From an uncultured Sterolibacterium sp. (GTDB lineage Bacteria > Pseudomonadota > Gammaproteobacteria > Burkholderiales > Rhodocyclaceae), in the NCBI GenBank assembly GCA_903904605.1, contig CAIVDC010000070.1, positions 29,714 through 93,713 of the forward strand: 64,000 bases of DNA, in the 5' to 3' direction. Below are positions 9,110 through 17,194 of this stretch, piece by piece (the stretch's first letter is position 1; each line of letters starts with the position of its first letter). The translations under genes and the position numbers were made by a program. A model generated the notes under the pieces. The model saw only the letters and a program-made list of their open reading frames with translations, was not told the origin of the DNA and made no database searches.

Positions 9110-10236
9110 GGCGTGCTTCCCTTTCGAAAAATTCTCACCGCCGCTTCGACCATGCCCTCCACGCCGCCCTCGTCGGCGAATTGCCGGCGCAGCAGGCTGG
9201 CGTCATTGCCGGAGTAGGCAATTTCGCGCTGCAGTTCGTCAAGTGCGCCCTGGCTGCCGAGAGCGGCCGCATGCGGCGTAAGGCGGCGCAGGGTGGCGAG
9301 GATGTCCTCGCGCAGCGAAATGCTCTCGTTGTTCTTGGGATGAACCAGAACACCGTCGAGACCGAAGCGGCAGGCCTGGAAACGGTTGTAATTGTAGACG
9401 AGATAATCGTCTTCGGCCGGTGCAGCCTCGCTGCGTTCGAGCAGCATCCGGCACAGCGCCTGCAGATAGGCGGCCAGTGCCGCAGCCCGTTCGACCGTGA
9501 GCGGCGTGTCGCAGACGCGCAACTCGATGGTACCGTATTCGGGCTTGGGGCGGATGTCCCAATAGAAGTCCTTCATGCTCCTGACCACACCGGTCTTCTC
9601 CATCTTGGCGAAGTAGCCCTGCTCGAAATCCGACCACTTGAGCAGGAAAGGCGCACGGCCGCTCATGGGAAAGGCGAACACGGAATTCAGGCGGGCCGAG
9701 TCGAACAAGGTGTCGGCTCCCTGGGAGAACGGGGAGGAAGCCGACAAGGCTATGAAATGAGGCAGGTAGGGATTCAAGGCATGGAGCAGGTAGAGGCCCT
9801 CGTCGGCGCTGGCGCAGCCAATGTGCACGTGCTGGCCGAAGACCGTGAATTGCTTGGCGAGATAGCCGTACAGTTCGGACAGATGCTGGAAGCGCGGATT
9901 GGCGAAGATGCGCCGGTCGAACCAGTGCTGGAACGGATGGGTACCGCCGCCGCACAGGGCAAGGTTGAGGCGGTCGCCGGCGGCGACCAGGGTGTCGCGG
10001 ATGAGGCGCAGCTGCGCCAGCAACTGGTCGTGGCGGGTATGCACGTCGGTGGCTATTTCGATCATGCTCTCGGTCATTTCGGGCTTCACGTCGCCGGGAA
10101 ATTTCCTGCGTTCCAGGAGGTGAAGCAGGTCGCCCGCCGAGGCCGACAGATCGAAGTCGGTCGGATTGACGAGCTGCAGTTCAAGCTCGACGCCCATGGT
10201 CAGGGCTTCGCCGGCCTTGAAGGGGACCAGTGCCAT
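9106..10236 (-). CDS. YbdK-type carboxylate-amine ligase (GCS2 family)
   Basis: The 376-aa protein matches the GCS2/YbdK family (E. coli YbdK is 372 aa). Visible family features are the N-terminal [11 protein letters not shown], the glycine-rich [13 protein letters not shown], the histidine motif GQHVHIGC and [16 protein letters not shown]. YbdK has weak gamma-glutamyl-cysteine ligase activity and its physiological substrate is unsettled. The start is the ATG at 10236, preceded by a very strong GGAGGGAGG lying inside the 3' end of the upstream antiporter gene. The longer frame in the track is an antisense/other-frame extension through that antiporter. It sits between an antiporter (2-bp gap) and a gamma-glutamyl hydrolase (4-bp overlap). 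Confidence 0.85.
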   Translation of the reverse strand: MALVPFKAGEALTMGVELELQLVNPTDFDLSASAGDLLHLLERRKFPGDVKPEMTESMIEIATDVHTRHDQLLAQLRLIRDTLVAAGDRLNLALCGGGTHPFQHWFDRRIFANPRFQHLSELYGYLAKQFTVFGQHVHIGCASADEGLYLLHALNPYLPHFIALSASSPFSQGADTLFDSARLNSVFAFPMSGRAPFLLKWSDFEQGYFAKMEKTGVVRSMKDFYWDIRPKPEYGTIELRVCDTPLTVERAAALAAYLQALCRMLLERSEAAPAEDDYLVYNYNRFQACRFGLDGVLVHPKNNESISLREDILATLRRLTPHAAALGSQGALDELQREIAYSGNDASLLRRQFADEGGVEGMVEAAVRIFRKGSTP

Positions 10237-10238
10237 GG

Positions 10239-11429
10239 TCAACCTCCCTCCTTGTGGTGCGCTTCGCCGGCCCAGATCAAGGCGCGTTGCGTCACGATCG
10301 GGCCCACCACCTCGAGCAGCAGGGCGATCGCGGCGACGCCGGCGACCTCGTCGAGCGCGTCGAGATTGAGGTGACGGGTCTGTTCCAGCAGCAGGACGAC
10401 AAACACCGAATTCGGCGTCATCGCCAGTCCCGTCAGAACCCCCTTGCGCCAGGTGATTCCACTCACGCGGGCGAACAGGGTCGTGGCCGCCGTCTTCACC
10501 AGCAGGCGCAGTGCGACCACGGCCAGCGCCAGCCCGATGCCGGACAGCACCTGCCGCCATTCGAGCGAGGCGGCAACGAAGACGAACAGCAGCACCGTCA
10601 GGAGGTCGCCGAGCGCGCCGAAGTTGCGCTGTGCCTGCGACAGGATCACCCGCCGGTGCCGGGCGACCAGGCCGAACACCAGCGCGGCCAGGAGCGGCGA
10701 GAACTTGAAGGCATGGGTCAGCGCCGTCAGCAGCAGGGTCGCCACGGCGAAGGCGACGGTGGCATTCCGGTCGATGCTGCCGATACTCCGCAGCAGTCCC
10801 GGCAGGGCAACGCCGAACAGGGCACCGATGCCGGCCGATACCGCGACCACGACGAGGCTGTTCCAGACAACATGGAAGATACTGCCGGCGCTGTTCAGTA
10901 TCGAATAGCCGATCACCGCCTTGAACACCACGACGGCGAGCACGCAGTTGAACGCCGACAGGTGCAGCAGCCGCTCGGTGACCTGGCCGGAACTCCTGAG
11001 TTCGTTCGCCACCCTGAGCACGGCCGCCGGGGACGTGGACATCGCCAGCGCCGCCAGCAGCAGCGAAGGCACGAGAGGCACGGCAAACGCCCGGGCCAGC
11101 ATGAACACGGCGGCGAAAGTACCGGCCGCCTCTACCGCGCTGGTCACGCCCAGCCACGGATTGGCGCGCAGCCAGCGCAGGTTGATGCGATAGCCCAGTT
11201 CGAACAGGATCAGCGCAAAAGCGAAGTCGGCCAGGAGCGCGACCGGACCGCCCGAAGGGTCGGAAAGGAATCCGCCCTGGTGCGCGGCCATCAGGAAACC
11301 GGCGACACCGTAGCTGCTGATGCGCGGCAGGGACAGCCAGCGGTGCCCTGCCTCGCCGGCCATCCAGGCGATGGCGATCGCAGCCGGCCAGGCGATGCCG
11401 CTCAATGTCGTCAGTAGCGTTTCCAGCAT
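10239..11429 (-). CDS. CPA2-like cation:proton antiporter
   Basis: The 396-aa protein is polytopic with about 12 hydrophobic segments. CPA2-like features are [19 protein letters not shown] (family L-F-E-x-G-x-x-L motif) and [19 protein letters not shown], which parallels AIAISSSPAVLLHVAHEV of the 7071-8285 protein; the two are evidently paralogues. The discontinuous-helix site reads [16 protein letters not shown], with a single N and no aspartate pair. It is first in a four-gene minus-strand operon with the YbdK-like ligase, the amidotransferase and the second antiporter. Divergent spacing to pqiA is about 100 bp. Confidence 0.8.
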   Translation of the reverse strand: MLETLLTTLSGIAWPAAIAIAWMAGEAGHRWLSLPRISSYGVAGFLMAAHQGGFLSDPSGGPVALLADFAFALILFELGYRINLRWLRANPWLGVTSAVEAAGTFAAVFMLARAFAVPLVPSLLLAALAMSTSPAAVLRVANELRSSGQVTERLLHLSAFNCVLAVVVFKAVIGYSILNSAGSIFHVVWNSLVVVAVSAGIGALFGVALPGLLRSIGSIDRNATVAFAVATLLLTALTHAFKFSPLLAALVFGLVARHRRVILSQAQRNFGALGDLLTVLLFVFVAASLEWRQVLSGIGLALAVVALRLLVKTAATTLFARVSGITWRKGVLTGLAMTPNSVFVVLLLEQTRHLNLDALDEVAGVAAIALLLEVVGPIVTQRALIWAGEAHHKEGG

Positions 11430-11530
11430 CAGGCGTCCTTAGGCAAGCGGGGTGATTGCCGTCCGCGCTTACGCGGCGGCAAGCCTTTGGTGTGCTAGAT
11501 TGTACAGGCTACCGTCTTGGCCGATCGACC

Positions 11531-12142
11531 ATGTCCGCACCCTCACTGATAGCCTGTCGCGAATGCGACCTGCTGCACCGCCAGGCGCCGCTGCCGCCCG
11601 GCGGCGAGGCGCGCTGCACGCGCTGCGGAGCTCGCCTTTACCGCTGGACGCGCCCCGATGCCAACGATCGGACGCTGGCGCTGGCGCTCACCGCCTGCAT
11701 CCTCTTCATCGTCGCCAACGCCTTTCCGATCCTCGGCCTGGAAGTCCAGGGGGTCAGCGACAGCACGACGCTGCTCCATGCGGTGCAGTCGCTCTGGAAC
11801 GACGGCGCCTATGCGGTGGCGGCGCTGGTCTTCTTCACCACCGTCTTCGTGCCGGCAGCCGAACTCCTCGGCATGGTCTGGGTGCTGCTCGCCCTGCGCC
11901 TCGACGCGCGCGGCCAGGCCACGGTGCCGATGCTGCATTTCATCGAGAGCGTGAAGCCCTGGGGCATGGTCGAAGTGTTCGTGCTCGGCGTGCTGGTGTC
12001 GCTGGTCAAGCTCACGCACGTCGCGACGGTCGAGCCCGGCGTGGCGCTGTTTTCCTTCGCCGCGCTGATGGCGCTGATCGCCGCGACGGCCGCGGAATTC
12101 GACGCCGACGCCGCCTGGGCGCAGCTGGAGGCCGGGCGGTGA
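11531..12142 (+). CDS. pqiA: PqiA-like protein, N-terminal repeat unit (LetA/PqiA family)
   Basis: The 203-aa protein has an N-terminal zinc ribbon (IACRECDLLH ... RCTRCGARLY) followed by four hydrophobic helices, including ILFIVANAFPILGLEVQG and VEVFVLGVLVSLVKL. This is exactly one half of the duplicated PqiA fold; E. coli PqiA (417 aa) contains two such units. The start at 11531 is chosen because it places the zinc ribbon at the N-terminus and lies just upstream of the conserved part; the track's start at 11456 adds 25 unconserved residues. It overlaps the second unit by 4 bp (GTGA). PqiA is the inner-membrane partner of PqiB, forming an inter-membrane lipid transport system. Confidence 0.85.
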   Translation: MSAPSLIACRECDLLHRQAPLPPGGEARCTRCGARLYRWTRPDANDRTLALALTACILFIVANAFPILGLEVQGVSDSTTLLHAVQSLWNDGAYAVAALVFFTTVFVPAAELLGMVWVLLALRLDARGQATVPMLHFIESVKPWGMVEVFVLGVLVSLVKLTHVATVEPGVALFSFAALMALIAATAAEFDADAAWAQLEAGR

Positions 12143-12777
12143 GGCCGGCGCCGAGCGCATCCCGGACCGCGGCCCGTCAGGGCCTGCTCGCCTGCGAGGT
12201 ATGCGCGCTGGTCAGCCGCGCACCGCCGCCCGGTTGCGATGCCCGCTGCCCGCGCTGCGCGGCGGCGCTCCATAGCCGGAAACCGGCGAGCCTGGCACGG
12301 ACCTGGGCCTTCCTCATCGCGGCGATGCTGCTCTACGTGCCGGCCAATATCCTGCCCATCATGGATACCAGCTCGCTCTTCGGCACGGAGCGCAACACCA
12401 TCCTCTCCGGCATCGCCTTTCTGTGGACCTCGGGCTCCTGGGTACTTGCGGCGCTGGTGTTCTTCGCCAGCATCGTGGTGCCGCTGGCCAAGATGCTGGC
12501 GCTGACGCTCCTGGCCACCTCGGTGCAGATGCGCACCGCCTGGCAGCCGCGCACGCGCACGCGGCTGTACCGCGTGATAGAGTTCTCCGGGCGCTGGTCG
12601 ATGCTCGACATCTATGTCGTGACGATGCTGGTGGCCCTGGTCCAGATCAACACGCTCGCTTCGATACACGCCGGGCCGGGGGCGGCAGCCTTCGGCGCGG
12701 TGGTCGTGCTCACCATGTTCGCCGCCGCGAGCTTCGATCCGCGCCTGATCTGGGACACCCAAGGAGAACAAGCATAA
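12139..12777 (+). CDS. pqiA: PqiA-like protein, C-terminal repeat unit (separate gene)
   Basis: The 212-aa product starts at a GTG at 12139 overlapping the preceding TGA (GTGA), then has a zinc ribbon (LLACEVCALV ... RCPRCAAAL) and four helices with the family motifs YVPANILPIMDT and SIVVPLAKMLAL. RFSGRWSMLDIYVV-type residues (EFSGRWSMLDIYVVTML) are the strongly conserved PqiA core. The unit corresponds to the second half of PqiA, so PqiA function here is split over two polypeptides that are translationally coupled. The gene ends TAA at 12775-12777, directly at the junction with pqiB, after an AAGGAG that serves pqiB. Confidence 0.85.
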   Translation: MRPAPSASRTAARQGLLACEVCALVSRAPPPGCDARCPRCAAALHSRKPASLARTWAFLIAAMLLYVPANILPIMDTSSLFGTERNTILSGIAFLWTSGSWVLAALVFFASIVVPLAKMLALTLLATSVQMRTAWQPRTRTRLYRVIEFSGRWSMLDIYVVTMLVALVQINTLASIHAGPGAAAFGAVVVLTMFAAASFDPRLIWDTQGEQA

Positions 12778-12824
12778 CGCAGACGCCGCAGCTGCCGGAT
12801 CCGCTGGACATCCCCGAGGCGCGC

Positions 12825-14420
12825 GTGACGCCGCACCGGCGCTGGTCGCTGCAGCTGGTCTGGCTGATCCCGATCGTCGCCGCGCTGATCGGCGGCTGGC
12901 TCGCAGTCAAGGCCGTGATCGAGCGCGGCCCGACGATCAGCATCAGTTTCAGCACCGCGGAAGGACTGGAACCGGAGAAGACGCGCGTCAAGTACCGCAG
13001 CGTGGACATCGGCCACGTCACCGCCGTCGCGTTTTCCGAGGACCGAAAGCGGATCGTCGCGACGGTGGCCCTCTCCAAGCAGGCCGATCCCTTGCTCGTC
13101 GCCGACACGCGTTTCTGGGTGGTGCGTCCGCGCGTCACCGGCACGCAGATCTCGGGCCTGGGCACGCTGCTCTCCGGCGCCTACATCGGCATGGACGCGG
13201 GTACATCGAGCGAGCCGCGGAGCGAGTTCGTCGGCCTGGATGTGCCGCCCATCGTCACCGGCGATCTTCCCGGCCGCCAATTCCTGCTCCACGCCAGCGA
13301 TCTCGGCTCGCTGGATATCGGCTCGCCGGTGTACTTTCGCCGCGTCGAGGTCGGCTCCATCGTCGCCGACGAACTCGACAAGGACGGTGCGGGAGTCATG
13401 CTGCACGTGTTCATTCATGCGCCCTACGACCGTTATGTCAAGGCCGACACGCGTTTCTGGAACGCCAGCGGCTTCGACGTCGCGCTTGATGCCAATGGCA
13501 TTCGCGTGAACACCGAGTCGATTGCCTCGCTGCTGCTCGGCGGCGTCGCCTTCCAGGCCCCTCCCGAGTCCGCCCAGGCGCCGCCGGCGCAGGAGAATGC
13601 CCGCTTTCCGCTCTACCCGGACCGCGGCAAGGCGATGCGCCTGCCCGATACCGCCGAGGAGACCTACCAAGTGGTGTTCGACGAGTCGGTGCGCGGCCTC
13701 TCGATCGGCGCGCCGGTGGACTTCCGCGGCGTGCTGGTGGGCGAAGTCACCGCCATCGATGTCGACTTCGATCCGAAGAACGCCACGATCCGCATTCCGG
13801 TCGAAGTCCGGCTCTACCCCGACCGGCTGCGCGGCAGGGGCAAGCCGGGCGCCGTGCCGCCCGGTGCGCTCATCGACCGACTGGTCCGTCGCGGTCTGCG
13901 TGCCCAGCTGAAGAGCGGCAGCCTGATCACCGGCCAACTTTTCGTCGCGCTCGATTTCTTTCCCGGGGAAGCGCAGGCGACGGTGCTGAGGCGCAACGGC
14001 CGCGCCGAGATTCCCACCGTGGCGAGCAGCCTCCAGGAACTGCAGACGACGCTGCTGCGCTTCGCCCGCAAGCTGGACAGGCTGCCGCTGGAGGCCACGG
14101 TCGGCGACGCACGCAAGACGCTGAAGGCGCTCGAAAGCACGCTTGCCGCAAGCGAGCATGCCGTGAAAATGATCGACAGCGATCTCGCGCCGCAAGCGGC
14201 GCGCACGCTGGCGGACCTCGGCCGCACCTTGTCGGGCGTGGACAAGACGCTCGCCGGCCTCGACGCCTTGCTCGCCAAGGATGCGCCCGTGCAGCGCGAC
14301 TTGCACGACACGCTGCGCGAGGTCGCGCGCGCGGCCGAGGCGCTGCGCAATCTCGCCGATTACCTCGGGCGCAACCCGGGTGCGATCCTGCGCGGCGGCA
14401 CCGGGGAACAGCCGCCGTGA
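12825..14420 (+). CDS. pqiB: PqiB, MCE/MlaD-domain inter-membrane transport protein
   Basis: From the GTG at 12825 the protein is 531 aa: one N-terminal transmembrane helix (LQLVWLIPIVAALIGGWLAV), then three MCE/MlaD domains. These begin near residues 35 (GPTISISFSTAEGLEPEKT), 150 (RQFLLHASDLGSLDIGSPV) and 280 (YQVVFDESVRGLSIGAPVD). A C-terminal helical region of about 110 residues follows. This is the PqiB architecture, in which stacked MCE rings and a needle bridge the periplasm for lipid transport. The start is problematic. The frame is open upstream and a perfect AAGGAG with 7-nt spacing points to an ATA codon at 12774 (ATAACG), which is not a normal start; GTG 12825 has GAGG 5 nt upstream. 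The stop overlaps the pqiC start (GTGA). Confidence 0.88.
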   Translation: MTPHRRWSLQLVWLIPIVAALIGGWLAVKAVIERGPTISISFSTAEGLEPEKTRVKYRSVDIGHVTAVAFSEDRKRIVATVALSKQADPLLVADTRFWVVRPRVTGTQISGLGTLLSGAYIGMDAGTSSEPRSEFVGLDVPPIVTGDLPGRQFLLHASDLGSLDIGSPVYFRRVEVGSIVADELDKDGAGVMLHVFIHAPYDRYVKADTRFWNASGFDVALDANGIRVNTESIASLLLGGVAFQAPPESAQAPPAQENARFPLYPDRGKAMRLPDTAEETYQVVFDESVRGLSIGAPVDFRGVLVGEVTAIDVDFDPKNATIRIPVEVRLYPDRLRGRGKPGAVPPGALIDRLVRRGLRAQLKSGSLITGQLFVALDFFPGEAQATVLRRNGRAEIPTVASSLQELQTTLLRFARKLDRLPLEATVGDARKTLKALESTLAASEHAVKMIDSDLAPQAARTLADLGRTLSGVDKTLAGLDALLAKDAPVQRDLHDTLREVARAAEALRNLADYLGRNPGAILRGGTGEQPP

Positions 14421-15010
14421 GACGCCGCGGCCTGCTGCTGGCGGCGTCCTTGCTCCTGGCCGCCTGCGCGACGCCGGTCGCGACGCGCTACTTCACGCTG
14501 CAAGGCGAACCGCCGACGGCCGTGCCCGCGGGAGCCGCAGCACCCGCCTACCATGTCGCGATCGGCCCGGCCACCGTGCCGGAGGCATTGGACCGGCAGC
14601 AGCTCGTGCTCCGCGTCGGGCCGCATCGCGACGTGATTTCCGACGCCGACCGCTGGTCCGCACCCTTGAAACGCGAGATTCCGCGCGTCATCGCCGAGCA
14701 GGTGGCACAAGATCTGCCCGCGGCGGGCGTCGCCGTTGACTCGGAGTACGGCGGGCAGGACGCGGACTACCGGGTATCGATCGACGTGCTGCGTCTCGAG
14801 GCGGTGCCCGGCGGTTCGGTCACGTTCGAAGCGGCGTGGAGTGTGCGCAGCGGCAGCGGCGTTCGCCTGCACGAAGCGCGTTCCCTGTTCGTCGAGACGG
14901 TGCAGGCCCCGGGAGTGGCTCCGCTCGTCGCGGCCCAGGCAAAAGCCGTGGCCGCCCTGGGGCACGAAATCGCCGGGGCGCTGGCGGGCCTCAGGCGGGG
15001 CAAACGATAG
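14417..15010 (+). CDS. pqiC: PqiC, outer-membrane lipoprotein (ABC-type transport auxiliary / DUF330)
   Basis: The 197-aa protein starts at a GTG overlapping the pqiB stop (GTGA) and has a clear lipoprotein signal peptide, MRRRGLLLAASLLLAACATP, with lipobox LLAAC and no Asp at +2, fitting outer-membrane sorting. The mature domain begins TRYFTLQGEPP, the typical opening of the PqiC/DUF330 (ABC_trans_aux) fold, and includes VAIGPATVPEALDRQQLVLR and DRWSAPLKREIPRVIAEQV, both strongly conserved. PqiC sits at the outer membrane and completes the PqiABC trans-envelope system. It is the last gene of the pqi operon and is convergent with kup (33-bp gap, no obvious terminator). Confidence 0.9.
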   Translation: MRRRGLLLAASLLLAACATPVATRYFTLQGEPPTAVPAGAAAPAYHVAIGPATVPEALDRQQLVLRVGPHRDVISDADRWSAPLKREIPRVIAEQVAQDLPAAGVAVDSEYGGQDADYRVSIDVLRLEAVPGGSVTFEAAWSVRSGSGVRLHEARSLFVETVQAPGVAPLVAAQAKAVAALGHEIAGALAGLRRGKR

Positions 15011-15043
15011 GCGCCCGGCCGCTCGGCGCAACCCCCCTGACCT

Positions 15044-16987
15044 TCAGATTCCGACCTGCAAACCCACCGTCATGGTCTGGGCGGCGGGCAGATGGTAGGT
15101 GGCCGTCGCGTCCTGGGTATTGCGTGCCAGGAACGCAAAGAGCTTGTCGCGCCAGATGGCCATGCCCTGGAGCTTGCGCCCGGCCAGTAGGTCGACCTGG
15201 CCGATCATGTAGTGGACCTCGTCCATCTCCAGGTGCAAACCGAACCGGGCACAGGCACTCAACTCGGAAGGAATGTTGGGCGTCTGCATGAATCCATAGC
15301 GCAGCACGATGCGATGAAACCCCGCGTCGAGCTGGGTGAATTCGATGCGCTCGTCGCCCCGGGTGGTGGCGATCGGTTCAATCACCACCGTCACCAGGAT
15401 CACCTGCTCATAAAGCACGCCGGTGTGCCGCAACAGCTTCTGCAGCGAGGGCGGCGTCTGCTCCAGGCGGCCCGTAAAAAATACCGCGGTGCCCGGAATA
15501 CGGGGGATCTGCTCGCCCGTCACGCTCCCGATGAAGGTTTCCAGATTCGGCGTGCTGCTGGCAATTTGTTCCGCCAATATGGCCGCACCGCGGCGCCAGG
15601 TGGTCATGACCGTGAATAACACCGCGCCGATCAGCACCGGCAGCCAGCCGCCGTCGGGTATCTTGAACATGTTGGCGCCTAGGAAGCCCAGATCGATGGC
15701 CAGGAACGCGACCAGGAAGACCAGTGCCGCGGGCAGCCTCCAGCCGCCGCGCTCGCGGGCGACGTTGAAGGCCAGCACCGTCGTGATCGCCATGGTCGAG
15801 TTGACCGCGACACCGTAGGCTGCTGCCAGGTTGCCTGAGGAACGGAAGGCGAGCACCAGGCCGATGGCGGCGACCATCAGGATCCAGTTCACGGCGGGCA
15901 TGTAGATCTGTCCGCGCGCGTCGGCGGAAGTCTGCGCCACCGTGAGCCGCGGCAGGCGGCCCAACTGCATCGCCTGGCGGGTCATCGAGAAGGCGCCGGT
16001 AATGACCGCCTGCGAGGCGATGCAGGTCGCCGCCGTGGCCAGCAGGATCAGAGGGTAGAGTCCCCAGGACGGCGCAAGCTGAAAGAAAGGATGGATGCTC
16101 TTGCCCGGGTCGGCCAGGAGCAGCGCGCCGTGCCCGAAGTAGTTGATGAGCAAGGCGGGCAGGACGAAGGCAAACCAGACCTGGCGTATCGGCTTGCGGC
16201 CGAAATGGCCGAGGTCCGCATACAGCGCCTCGCCGCCCGTGGTGACGAGGAACACGGCATAAAGCACGAAATAGCCGGTCATGCCGTTGTCCGCGAAAAA
16301 CCTCACCGCGTACCAGGGGTTGACGGCGAGCAGCACTTGCGGCGCCTGGAGAATGCCGCGCATGCCCAGGAGCGCGAGCACGGCGAACCAGATCAGGGTC
16401 AGCGGGCCGAAGGCTGCGCCGAGTATGGCCGTGCCATGGCGCTGCACGCCGAACAGCAGCATCAGGATGATCACCGTGATCGGAATCACATAGTCGTGCA
16501 GGGCCGGCGCAGCGAGTTGCAGGCCCTCTACCGCGCTCAGCACCGAGATCGCCGGCGTGATCATCGCCCCGCCGAACAGCATCGAGGCGCCGAGGACACC
16601 CAGCAGGATCAGGGCTCGTCGGCTCCAGTTCTTCTGGTTTCGTTCCGGCCGGAGCAGGGCCAGCAAGGCGAAGGTGCCACCTTCGCCGCGATTGTCGGCG
16701 CGCAGCACATAGACCATGTACTTCATTGAGATGACCAGGATCAGCGTCCAGAAGATCAGCGAGAGTATGCCCAGGACGTTGCCGGCCGTGACCGGGAGGG
16801 GATTCTTGCCGGCGAAGCATTCGCGCAAGGCGTAAATCGGGCTGGTGCCGATGTCCCCGTAGACCACCCCGAGCACGGCGATGGCAAGGACCGCGAACGA
16901 CTGGCTGTGGGCCGTGGCCGCCGGTGCGCGCTCCAGCGCCTCCCTTTGGGCATTGCGGCCTGCCGCCCTCGTTGACCCTGCTGACAT
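15044..16987 (-). CDS. kup: Kup potassium uptake permease
   Basis: The 647-aa protein (from the ATG at 16987) has about 12 transmembrane helices in residues 25-450 and a soluble C-terminal third, as in E. coli Kup/TrkD (622 aa). Family motifs include GVVYGDIGTSPIYALRECF, the signature of the KUP/HAK/KT superfamily, and GTFALLALL. The conserved PALLINYFGHGALLLA is also present. Kup is a low-affinity K+:H+ symporter important for K+ entry at low pH or under osmotic stress. The start is supported by GGAGG with 7-nt spacing. The 1248-aa frame in the track is an upstream extension antisense to the MscS gene and is rejected. Confidence 0.93.
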   Translation of the reverse strand: MSAGSTRAAGRNAQREALERAPAATAHSQSFAVLAIAVLGVVYGDIGTSPIYALRECFAGKNPLPVTAGNVLGILSLIFWTLILVISMKYMVYVLRADNRGEGGTFALLALLRPERNQKNWSRRALILLGVLGASMLFGGAMITPAISVLSAVEGLQLAAPALHDYVIPITVIILMLLFGVQRHGTAILGAAFGPLTLIWFAVLALLGMRGILQAPQVLLAVNPWYAVRFFADNGMTGYFVLYAVFLVTTGGEALYADLGHFGRKPIRQVWFAFVLPALLINYFGHGALLLADPGKSIHPFFQLAPSWGLYPLILLATAATCIASQAVITGAFSMTRQAMQLGRLPRLTVAQTSADARGQIYMPAVNWILMVAAIGLVLAFRSSGNLAAAYGVAVNSTMAITTVLAFNVARERGGWRLPAALVFLVAFLAIDLGFLGANMFKIPDGGWLPVLIGAVLFTVMTTWRRGAAILAEQIASSTPNLETFIGSVTGEQIPRIPGTAVFFTGRLEQTPPSLQKLLRHTGVLYEQVILVTVVIEPIATTRGDERIEFTQLDAGFHRIVLRYGFMQTPNIPSELSACARFGLHLEMDEVHYMIGQVDLLAGRKLQGMAIWRDKLFAFLARNTQDATATYHLPAAQTMTVGLQVGI

Positions 16988-17194
16988 GCTGACCTCCGGT
17001 TGAACGCCGCCATTGTACTGCGCAATGAAAAAGGCTCCGCGGACCGGCCGCACGCCGGTCGCAGCGGGGCACGACGCCGTATCGACGGCGACTGGCCCTT
17101 GTCTTATAATCCGCTGCCCGCGCCGGCGCCGCCGGACCGGACTCAATGCCTGTCCAACGGGATTGCCGGTCAACCTTCTGGAATTCTGCAAATC

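Noticed and set aside
9106-11157. 683-aa minus ORF extending YbdK upstream
   Set aside because: Upstream part is the wrong frame of the antiporter; the real start at 10236 has GGAGGGAGG.
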